Positions 38,901 to 50,900 of a DNA stretch of 64,000 nt are shown piece after piece. Source of the DNA: Haemonchus contortus (lineage: Eukaryota; Nematoda; Chromadorea; Rhabditida; Trichostrongylidae); NCBI GenBank assembly GCA_000469685.2, contig LS997566.1:15946545-16010544 (forward strand), read 5' to 3'. A program made the position numbers and the translations under genes. A model generated the notes under the pieces. The model worked only from the letters and a program-made list of their open reading frames with translations, was not told the DNA's origin and ran no database searches. How positions within the stretch are numbered: the first letter of the stretch is position 1; every line of letters begins with the position of its first letter.

Positions 38901-41900
38901 GTAGATTTCGTTGAAGACTGCTGCCACTTTTGCAATGCTTAACGGATATCTGATCAGAATAAAGAGTCGAAAGGTTGTACTAACTCCACTTAGCGGTGTT
39001 TTGTCGATGATGTCATTGGCTTTGAGTCCGATCATGGATGCGAAACCTTCATTCAACCACAAATCGTCCCACCATTTCATCGTCACCAAGTTGCCGAACC
39101 ACTATAAAGCATAGTAGATAGAATGTGGACAAGCACAATATCCTTCAAGGAGAGTCACAATCTGCCTATAAGTGGTACAGAAAACACAATTGTTAGGCAC
39201 CCTTTGTGAATATAGAAACGCTGTAATCGAGCGATAATTCTGAGATACCTTTCCTAAGTTGAAAAGTGGAATTGTTGATGGAGATTTGTGCACAGCTGGC
39301 GAAGAGAGCGAGAAAATCCGGTAACATTACGAAAAAGAATGCTTTCCAAAAGTAGTGAAAATAGAGCTCGTAGATCACCATAATGGGAATGGTATATCGG
39401 GTGGTATTTGGACGTTATGTCAGTTGTCCCAGCCAGGTTTGAGGACTGACTACATTATCCAAAAAAGTCTATGACTGCCTTTACTGTTGTTATGGGTCAC
39501 TTCTAGTTCTTTGAATTTAAAACATGGGAGTCTCTTGGAACGGTGCAGCCCTCACAAACCCGTCGAAACTCGTCCACTATGGGTGCAGCAGTCAGCGGAT
39601 ACTATCTCAACCTCCTATAACGTCCTGTCGAGGCCGCCTACCGATCTGACAGCGCCGTATAAGGTATACGAGTACGCCACAGAATCGTCAGATAAGTATT
39701 TGTTAGAAACAATTTTCATCACGAACTGTGCTTAGACCTTGCTCCCACTTGCAAGCTTTTCGAGAAGGAGATATTTCTTAGGACATATGACATCGACAGC
39801 GAAGCGTTTTTGCCTTCACAGCGCCTCATATAGACTATTCTCTTTCTACACTTACAAGAACATTGTAGAAGGTCTAGAAACTCAAATGAGGAGATGAATG
39901 CGTATTTGCGCTCTAATCTCATCTTTCATGAAATCGAAAGAAGCTTCCCCTGTCTATTTTATTTCACGTGTTACCTTACCATTAATCTCGTGCTCTTGTT
40001 TCATTATTGACGCAATATTATTATGGTTCAGAAACAACGCCGAACGATTCTTACCTGATGAGCAATTTCGTGTGCAAGTACGATTTGTGTAACCCGCGTT
40101 TCAGTCAAGGTGGAGATGGTGCTGTTATTGAGCAGTAGTTTTTGTCGAACTGTTATAAGTCCTTAAACAATCTCAGATAAAGATTCTATAGCTAATAGTT
40201 TCGAAGAATAATGTTATCACTCGATGTCCCTTCAATAATGTCAGTTTATTGTAGGATGGGTTCATCTCAAAGTTTGATATGAAATTCGTCATTTCGATGT
40301 ACGGAAAATTGCAAGCTGCGATAGCTGCCTCAAAACTGTGAGCATGCTCGCATTGTTTTTATAAACGTGAGCGGTCAGCAACCTTGTGTGAAAGAAATTT
40401 GCAAATTGAGAAAATTGCTCGCTTGGAAAAGCTTCGCATTTAGTTTTGGGATTTGTTTATTTGTTAATTTGCTTATACGCTACATAATGTAGACGTGAGA
40501 AATAAACAACAACACACTATAAAACCTCATAGAACTATATAAAGCTCAGCAATTCTTTCTTTACAATTCGCTTAAAGTGCACATATGCAGGACAAAGATG
40601 TACTACTTGCGATTTCAAAAATATGAATATAGAGCCTGCAAAGAACCAACTCGAAACTGTGGAGTTTCCAGTTGGTTCAAGGCGTTGCGTATAAAATTTT
40701 CACGGAGCTGCCTCTGGTCCTTGAAACATTCCTAGTGAAGAATCTCGACTCATCAACTCTAGCAATCCCAGTCAATAACTTAAATACCATACAGAAATCA
40801 TATACCTTCCTTCGTGATTTCAGGCTATGAAGCTCAAACTTTTTGGTTCCTAGAGGCTGGGTGAGGCACAGCTGAAAACGGCCTGCCCTGCCCTAATGCA
40901 TGACTTCTAGGTGTAATTATCGTGAAGTTTTTCCAGTAGATGCACGTCTTTCTTTTTCCAAGGGTAAAAAAAACGATGCAGCGCTTTCCACTATGGGCCG
41001 CACATTCGTGTACGCCGTAATCAAGACTTTTCCATCCTTCACTGTCAAGCCCTTGAAAATTTGATAGGCTCAAAAAGTAGCTTTCCTGACGATAGCATCG
41101 TAGTGGTCAGAAAAACTGAGTTTATTATTATAATGGAAGAAAAGATCCTTGACAGCGGAGACCTCATTCAGACAATGCTCACGGAGTTTGTAGGCTCTCG
41201 GCAGTGTAGAGCCACCAATCCACACAAACACTGTCTTTTCAGGAGCCAGAGGTAAACACCATAACTCAGGCCACTTCAAGATGGAATCTAAAGAACATTG
41301 AATACTGTTTATGTCTTCAGTGCTCTTCACTTTCCCATAGACTTTAACGTCGTCCTCAAATTGCTTGCATACCGCCCACATCCCTCTAGGAGCTCCGGCA
41401 GCCCAGCAGCGTAAATAGCGAGCAGAATAGGCGATGAAACAATTTCTTGCGGAACTTCACTTCTAACCTCCTTTATCTTTGAAAATACAGACCTAATTCT
41501 AACCTGAAACGTCCGCTGAAACAAATAGTTCTCTATCCACTGGCATACCACTGGGTGAAACTTAAGCCGCCGCAGGGATGTACAATGAGAAATGCAGGTA
41601 GGCTCATTCCCTTTTTTTTATCATCCCGTCCAGCAGCTAATCGACTCACCTCGTAGCTGCCACTGCCCCCCTTCCGGTCCTATCACGTATAAAATCGGGC
41701 TTATTCAACCTTAGAATGTCTGCTCTCAAAGGTACAATTCACGACAATTCGAAACCCCTAGATCAAATGAAATAATTGAAGCCGAGGTTTGAGTAATGCA
41801 AAGACAGTAAAGAAATTACGACAGTCGATCTTGAAAAATTCAAAGGCACAGTTCACGATAAAAATGGATTCCCAGATTCCCCCATGATTACCCTGCGGCC

Positions 41901-44900
41901 CCAAGGGTAACAGGAAGGGCGTTGTTGGGCACAAAAGGCACAAAAACTCAAGAGCTAGGGCATAATAGGAGCCCATTACCGGACCCCGGATGCCATGCCT
42001 ATCGACCGATGTTATGCCAGACGATGTGGTACTAAATATAATATTTGCGCCACGTTCAGCACGCAATTAGCTGGTCGCCGAGTGATGAGGCGATGTTTTA
42101 TTCTATTCCGTTCTGCTATTCTTTTTGCTGCTACGGTCATTTCTCTAGTTTTCTACCTTAAGAAATGCAAAAGGTGGGTAATTTTTGCTTGAGTTGTATT
42201 TTTTCTAACTTATGCTTATGAGTGGACGAATTTCAAAGGACGTTTCCGCTCATAGTCAGCTACTCGCACCAGGGCCCTACGTACGCAATGACACACATTG
42301 TATAGCTCGTCCAAAAACCTCTTCTACTTCATTTTTTCTGGTCTTATTCTTGTCCAGCCCCTTTTCTAATGAGTTTTCCGAAGTCTTTAGTCACTTCGGA
42401 AACACCGAGTTGCGTGCTTCCTTCGCCCCCATTGCACCATTCTCCACATTCTCTTTCATTTCTCGTCACATACAGGATGACCCATAATTATCGTGAACCG
42501 TGCTTTCAAGACTTCAAAGATGTAATCAATTAGAGGATAGCGACAGAAGTGTTATGAAAAATTATTTGGAATTGTCAGTTGGTGTAATCATGTAAATGGT
42601 TGGCTGTAGTGAGTCGAAATGCTAAAATCTGCTTTTTACGACAGGCGTTCATAGTATCGATGCCATAAGGCGAAATTCGGCGTAAGCCGTCTACCGAAGG
42701 AACGTCCGTTGCGCGCGTCAGTCGAAAGCAGGTCATCCCGCCCACTTTGCACGCGGCGCACTACACTGAGGTTTCGAGATCGCATCACAGTACCACTAAG
42801 TGTCAGTGGAGCGAGTGATTTGCATTTGTCTGTCTTATCTTCTCTTTGAACTGACTGCCGTGGGCCAAGCGCAAATTGTATACCCCACTGACAACTGCGA
42901 CGTCCGTCAAGTATCGCGGGCTGAACCGTCGCGTGCAACAGATGCGGCAGGACCTAGTTCCGAAAGACGCGCGCAATGAAGCCCACCCGAAAATTCTATT
43001 TTGCGACAGAAACTGTGATTGTACGTTCTACTATCACCAAAAGGATAACCTGACATGATAGAAAACTGTTCCCTCAACAGAAGGAAAAAGGTATGATTGT
43101 AACTTTCGTACTATAGATGCGTAGCCGTTTGTAACGTGCTCGCCCTCCCTCATATAAGCCCACCATTGTTCCCACCATGTCCGGCGCACTATGAAGCCGA
43201 TCATCGTTTCTATGCTATGGGATGCTATTAATTGTTTGAATCTTCAACATGTGCGTTCCATTGTGCAGCTTAGCAAGGTCGCCGTAGCACAGTCAGCTTA
43301 TGGTACATCAGCCAAGCTGGTTTTGGAGCCCGTGCTATGGCCTCTGTAATTTGTTTTTACACCTCAAAGTGTCCCTCATGTTATCTTCGGGAACTACAGG
43401 TTCATTCTAGAAAGAAACCTTAGAGAAAATTGTTATCGTAGAATGTGCCTTTAACTAGTTCAAGTGACTTCACCCCTCTCGATCGAGGCGACAACGCTAC
43501 ACATCTCTACCTTTGCAGGTGGCGAATGTCGTGAGTAATGCTCGTAGCAAATTCAGGCGAATGTCGTGAGTAATGCTCGTAGCAAATTCATTCAGGGTTA
43601 AAATGTAAAATTTCGAGCTCGTTTCCTCTCCTCTTTGTTACAAATTTAGCAGGAGAGAGAAGGGTAAACGAGCCCAAGGTTTCATATTTTCCACCAAATC
43701 TGCCTTATCCAGTAAAATAATTAAGTGGCCAGTGGGGAAAGCTTATATAGAGCTTATATAAAGTTAGGAGAAACAATAACGTCACAAAATTTCGTGTTTG
43801 CAAAAATCGCTTCTTATGGCATTAACCTTTTCTTTTTTAGGATTAGGCTAGAAATTTATCATTGTACGCTAATATCAAATGAACTCTTAAGAGCTTACCC
43901 CAATTTTCCATAGCAGCAACTTTCATGACAGTAACACCGTAGATATCTGCAAGTAAGAACATTGATTGAGGAACACGTACTCCAATCAATTTTTATAATG
44001 CAGAAGAAAATTTTAGGGTCTAGGACATCCAGTTTGGGTTTATTGGTCATACAGCCAAAAAGATTCTGAAAGTATTCATTGAGATATCTACTACTGGAAA
44101 TGAATAGGTGAATGCGTGACACTCCGACCATCAGAAGACAACGCTCTTCGTGAGACTGACAGCACTAGCAGCATGATAGATTTTCCGACGGAGTGAAGAA
44201 AAACACGTTTTTACCTTCTTTTTCGTTCTTCCCTGAACGATCTTCGAAGTATTCGGATTGCAGCATGCGGCCAACATAACTCCACGCTATGAGGGGACAG
44301 ATACCCTCAATAGGCAATAGGCCACAGCGCTAGCAACAGCCAGTTTCGCAAACCATGAGAACACAATACATAGGAGCCGAAAGAGGGTCGTCCTCTGTTT
44401 TCACAGAACGGCGCAAAGTGGTGACGGGTGCCATTTAACCACTCATGGAGATTAGAGTGCTCAAAATCCGTTCGCTCGAATGTGAGATATCCTTATTAAC
44501 ATGATTCGCTGAGGATGTGTGTGTGTCTCTCGGTGTGGATCTCGGTGTCTGTGTCAATTTGTATTCGGTCACAAACTCATTATTCGTGTCCTCTTGACCA
44601 CAGAGTGTTCAAATTTCAAAGCTATAGAGAAGGCAAGACAGAAAGACTGATGGCTGATGAGAAGAACTGATAATAACTGAAAGAGACTGATAAGGAGCTT
44701 TAGAAGGAAAGAAGGGCGGAATCCGCTGGCCCTCCGTGCTAACTGTGGTTCTCAACTTTGAAGCCGTGATACTTCGGTGGATGAAACGGTATGAGACCGT
44801 GTTCTTTCTCTCTCCCTCTCTCTTCAACTTGATATTAAAATTTTTTGAATACACTATGTATCATTAACATTCGACATGATGTATAAGATCAGACTGGGTA

Positions 44901-47900
44901 AAAGAGTAAGCTGCCAAAAAAGATGACAAGTAGAGTGATAAGAACCGATCAAAGTCAGTACCATATGAGGACAACAAATTTGGTTCACTCTTTGCAATCA
45001 AACTACGACGACTATGCTTCAACCTTTGCAACTTAGTAACGACATCGTAGTATCTTCATTTCAATATCAGTTGCGCCAAAGAATCTCAAACGATGTTTAC
45101 ATACATGAAGATACTTGGTGGTAGACCCATGAAAGAGAGGAATTCAATTTTCTGTGGATTGCTAATGTCAAGGTAAAGAGCGGTGAGCCTACAAAATTTC
45201 GCAAGAACCCTTTCCCAGTGGTTCGACCCCTTGCAGAGCAATTCGTACGAAATCTTCTCCTCGAACGAGCTGTCGCCCGTGGCTACTACACCCGCCGCAT
45301 ATCCTAGAAATGCGAGAAATATAGAAGACCTACGAGTCATTTTTAAAATATCAGGCTGCAATTCTCCTACACAGATATGCGAGGAAGCGAGGTAGCTTGA
45401 TTCAATGTCGAGGATAGTTCAGCATTCCATCAAGTGGGAAAAAGCCAAAAAACTATTGGAGAACCATGAGTAAAATTGTATAGTAGCATTAAAACTTATT
45501 CCATTCCCGAGTTCTTGCCACACACTTCGTTCCCACTCAGGATTGTCCTATATTTTAAAATGCCAGTTAACAGCTACAATCGTGATTTATTCCAACTTGT
45601 CTGTCATCGATGACAGACCTTACATTTGTTTGAATTACCAGCCTTTTCTGTAAAGCTAGGGAGTTCGAACTCAATACGAAAGATAAGGCCATGAGTCAAC
45701 CCATTGTCAGACCCTAGAAGGCCCACAGACCAATGTTGACATTGTTTCAGTTCGCCAGTCGCTTAGCATTATTCTCTTTGTGTATGCTTTATCAGCGTGA
45801 CGCAAAGACGACCATGTTTTATGACATAAAACTGGATGCGGGATGATAATCTCTCGGCTCGATTTTCATGCGATTATCATTACGCTAGCTTCTATCACAT
45901 CTACTATTCCATAATCGATCTTTGTTTGCCAGTTCCATAAATTACGTCTAGGCTGGCTTAGTAACAAGCAGCGTGCCACATCCATGCCGTTCAAACTATT
46001 CTATCTTCTCGTTACTGTATTCTCAACTGTACCATTTTACTCTTCTGCTGCTTTTGTAGAATACAAGTTGTCAGAATTATGGCGACGACGAACACAGGAT
46101 GATGTGCATCTATTTCCAACACATTCCTCTTCCACATATCCAACCTTCGTTGGCTTCCCGCAAGAAACAGGTGTCAGTCGGGTTCACATGACTGCTGAAG
46201 AAGTGAAGAAGCTTGCTGCAGAGCTCAGCGAAAGCGAAATAACGTCAACCTGTTCTTATGAATACTTAGGTTCAACATTTTATGTGGTTAACACTGCCAA
46301 GTCAACGGATGACGAAGTGCAGGTTTCGCTAAATTTGACTCTACCGGAGTTGGAAGCCATGACCGAGGAAATGATTCTCCGTTCGATGAAGCCGTCGCAC
46401 ATTTGTCGTGGTAGTAATGGGCTACATCAGTAAGTCTTTACTTTGTTGTTTCTTTTTCTACTGACCTAGCTCTCATAACGACCATTGCACCTTTGCTTGT
46501 TTGATTCTAGCCAAAAATATCACTCACACAAAGGCTTCTTTCTGTAACTCAGTAATCTCAATGGAAATGACGTGAAATAACCGTTCGGCAAAGTACGCTC
46601 TTGAATAATTTTTCGCAAGGTGACGACGTACTTGTCTATCTGAACGTTAATTCTGTAACTCATCACCTTCGTCCCCCCTCCGCCTCCCGCCTGATAATGA
46701 TTTTGCGCAACTGCAAAAACAGGGGCCCCGCCAAAATGACTGTGTTGTCAAGATTTTCTATTTATCCTGGATTCATTGCCAGCAGTCATACTAAGCACCA
46801 AGGCTCTTCAAGAAGGGGTGCTGAAAGAAGTCCGCTTTGCTTGGAGAGGGTTTAGGCTGGAAAATTGTAGGCACATCTTAGGGAGGCAAAAGGAGTCCAA
46901 GGAGGTTTGTAAGAAAACCGACCTGGCCATAGTGTATCTCTTTTTTCGTATCGAACGAAACTAGCTGGTGGCTAAGGGTGATAGCCTTTCTCAGCCAGCC
47001 ATGCCAACACAACAATCCCTCCAAGAGTCGTGAAAAGAGTTTTTGACAATTATAGAGCGGTATGGCGCGGCGGTTCCAATAAGTATCTACGGCATTACAT
47101 CGTGCAGGAGGGTGAAATCAAGGCGATCCTTCACGAAGACGGTAAATATGGACGACATGGGTACTATCCCACATCAATGCAAGTATGGAGCAATTTTCTT
47201 TGTCATTAGATACAGAATTCACATTAATCTCAAACTAATCAGGTTTACCGTTCGGAAAACCAAACCACAGCTCTTATCGTATGGGAGAAGGGCTATGGCG
47301 TAAAGTGGGTAAGCTCTATACCTGAGGTGAAAGGCGTTGGGTGCCGTTAATGTTGTCATCTCGCCGGAACTGAGTTACGTCGTGACTTGACGTGAATTCC
47401 ATAGTGAATGAATGATACTGACAATGGGGCAGTTGCCATTGAGTGGTCGCCGTGGGCGGTTCGGGAGAAATGGCAACGGACGGCACGTAGAGCCCCATAA
47501 CCCTGTAACTGTTGTAACACAAGACAGCCGACGAAGGTCATGGTATGACGCTATTTTGCCAGGTACCGTATCCAGACCGGCAGCGATCTTACTACCATGG
47601 ATGATGAAATGGCAGGCACCAAGATGAAACCTCATGCCATTACGGGAGTATCAGGGTGACTATTTCCTTTTCTTTCCCACAAGGTTACTATCGTTATTGA
47701 AGGTTTCAGCGGGAGGAGTCGCTTTCTGACGAAATACTTCGTAATCTGGCGTTCGGACGAATTCTCCTGGGCAGGACGCACTATACCGCACATGGTCCTG
47801 CCTGGATCGACATCCATTAATACTACTAAACTTGATGAAGCGGTCGAGAAGGAGGTTCATCTTTGTATATTTTTTATATTCATTGTATCCATTTTTGTTG

Positions 47901-50900
47901 GTGTTGCTTCGTTTTAAATCCTTTGCAGATGAGATCTTCTGAATTGCCATCGTTATCTATATCTGTCCACCGTCGTGGCCAAACTATTCTGTCAATCTCG
48001 TATGGATATTCGGATCTACGCTTGGAGAGTAGAGTAAGTTCCACAGATATTCTCAGAGTGATTTATTAGGATGTCGTAAGAGAAATTAGCTTACCATTTT
48101 AGGCTTCACCAAAAAACAAGTATCGCGTTGCATCCATTAGCAAAACAATCACAGCTATGGGCATTGCGGAACTGGTCAATCGCCGACATATTAGCTTAGA
48201 CTCGAAAGTATTTGGAGCAAAAGGTGAAGATATGTAAACAAAGAAAATAACCACAGTGTTGTATGAATTCTAGAAAGCGCCTTCCCGTCAAAGTAATTTT
48301 GATCCGTATATGTGGAAGAGGGAGAGCATGGTGTTGGAGTAACCCAACTAAGTAGCTTCAATTTCAGTTGAAGGCAGGGAGAATCCTGGATAAGAGAGTA
48401 GGCTCATGTCTACACTGGGAAAGACCCCAAGCTCGAATCCTAGGTCGAGGCGAAAACCACGCTTGGCGAGAACAGTGAAAGTGATCACGGCATTGGCATT
48501 AAAGTTGACAAGTCGGCCGTTGGGGAAACTAGCCACAACAACTATTCTGAATCTTTGTAAGAAATTAGTTATTAAAACTGGAACTTCATTTTTGCGTGGT
48601 GCTAAGGACAACAGCCGAGTTCTGTGGAGTGAATCCAGGTTTATCGAGAAGTGAAAGACCCCAGCCAAAGAACTTTGTTCGAACTGGGGATCTGAACGTG
48701 GATTGGCAAACTAGGAAGTCTTCAGCGATTGCCGATCTCATGGAAAGGATTAATAATCTGGTCGCATACTTCCAGGAAGCACGGAGGAGCGAAGCAGAAG
48801 AATTGAGGGAAGCCTATGTCAACGGAGAAACACTAAATGAATTGGTGTGGCCATGTTCATTGAGTCCCTCTGAAGCTCTGTTTCTGTTGGCAGTAGAATC
48901 AGCGTTCGAAACATGGCCCCTTATCCTATTAAAAGCAGAAAGGTAGTTCTGGTAGGGCCACTCTCTGGTGAGAATAGGCACTCAAGAGGTTCACTGGACA
49001 TGATTTTCGTGTGTATACAGCAATTAAGCTGCCAGCGAAAAGGAGGAGCTCTGTTTGAAGGTTGACGTAGCATTCAGATCAATTTCGTGATAAAGCTATC
49101 TCATCAATAGCGGGAAATCTAAAAGACCACGTCCGCAGTGAAGCAGGGGCTCGAAAAGGGCTTCTGGAATGGAGTACTAGAAGCATGAAACAGAGAAAAA
49201 GAGAGCGTCCTCTATAAGACCACAGCCACGATCAGAGTCATGCCGTTCGGAAAAAATTTTAGGCCGACTGGCGTGACGCGCATCTCACAAGGAAGGTCTT
49301 TCAGGGCGTGGGACGCTTTTTGAAAGTGGCTTTTTGCATGGTGTAGGGGCATGAGCACTGAGTATATAACTGTGGTCCATTTCCGCTAAATGGCCTTCTG
49401 AATGCCAAAAAAGGAGTGAAAATGATTTTGCCAAAAATCGCCGTTTTAACCCACTAGGCGTCGTTCGTTTCAGTCATGGCGTCGACTGTCCGCACAATAG
49501 AAGGGGCCGGTGAAGGCGACATTGAAAATAATGTGAACGGTAGCCAAAAAAGGGACCCACATGTTGAAAAGTGCGGGAAGTTTCATACAGGCTCTCGACG
49601 GTTGAGCTCCCAGAGGCGACGGATGGTGTGGTGGATAGCGATGTGGACTTCGAGGAAGGACGACCAGGGAGGGTTGATGGATCGGATTACGAGGCTTTGC
49701 CGTTTTTGCATTTTATGCTGCCACCTCCCCATTGTCTCCATAGTGCACCAGGGCCAAAACAGGTATCTGACAGGTCAAGGTCGTGACCAGGACCATCCAG
49801 GCACATAACCTCTGCAAACCGCTAGAATTTGTTGTGTGGAGCGCTATCAGTGGAGGAGCTTCCAGGTCCCCCCCCCCATTTTCCTCACATAGTTTTTTCA
49901 TCAGGTTAGCCCACATCAAGAGTTCATTCAGTTGGAAAAATGTTGGTAAAATAGTACGATATCATTTTGGTACTAGAAAAATTCGATATTATACCATCTG
50001 GTTTTCGGACCTTGTATGGACATTGCACTGTCCCAACAATTCTTTGAATGATTTCGACAGTAATGGTTTGATTGTTGTTTTATTTCGACCGAATTCCTTC
50101 AAAACTGATGAACCATTTTTTACCCTAGCGTTGATCTCGCGCCGTTGAAGGGTTTTTGTCCACTGCTCTGGTTGGTCGTCTCCATTTCCTTCTTTTCTCA
50201 CGATCAGTCACTCATCTTCTGCAGTCACCTCGACTTCAGCAAAGTCCTTCTTGATCGTGTCCTGCCAGCCCTTCATAGCAGGACGCGGAGTTAGGGGATC
50301 GTAGGTTGGGAACGGGTATCGCCCAAACCCTTCATCTAGTCATTAATCTAGTAATCCGGCGCTAGTATGAATTCCTTCAGGGCTGACAGCTTTTTATATC
50401 AAGCCTAATGCTCATGGATGCTTCAGCAAGAAGACGAGTTGAAAAAGAGTCTGATTTGTTCTCCCACAGGAGTCCGCGGTGGAAGCCCAGAGGAAGGTCG
50501 GAATCAGGAGTCCTGTTGTCTTCGCATTGACGAATGAGGTCGAAGACAGCTTCCATCGAATAGGTACCATATTATAGGGTTTGGACCCCCAATACAACAC
50601 TTATATAGTGTTAGGTTGAGAGACACCTTTATATTCCTGGGAGTGTGAAGCGTGGAAGCTCCTCCACTGATAGTGCTCCACGCAACAAATTCTAGCGAGT
50701 TGCAGAGGTTATGTGCCTGGCTGGTCCTGGTCACGACCTTGACCTGTCAGATACCTGCTTTGGGCCTGGTGCAATATGGAGACAATGTGGAGGTGGCAGC
50801 ATAAAATGCAAAAACGGCAAAGCCTCTAAGATCCGATCCATCAACCCTCCCTAGTCGTCCTTCCTCGAAGTCCACATCGCTATCCACCACACCATCCGTC

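Noticed and set aside
43282..43342. tRNA-like segment with a 10 bp stem (GCCGTAGCAC/GTGCTATGGC)
   Set aside because: Only the outer stem and weak box-like matches are present; D and T arms do not form, and no second copy was seen.
44021..44093. U12-type intron to explain the KPKLD/AAMEN junction
   Set aside because: The donor-like ATGTCC is a poor match, and nematodes are reported to lack the minor spliceosome.
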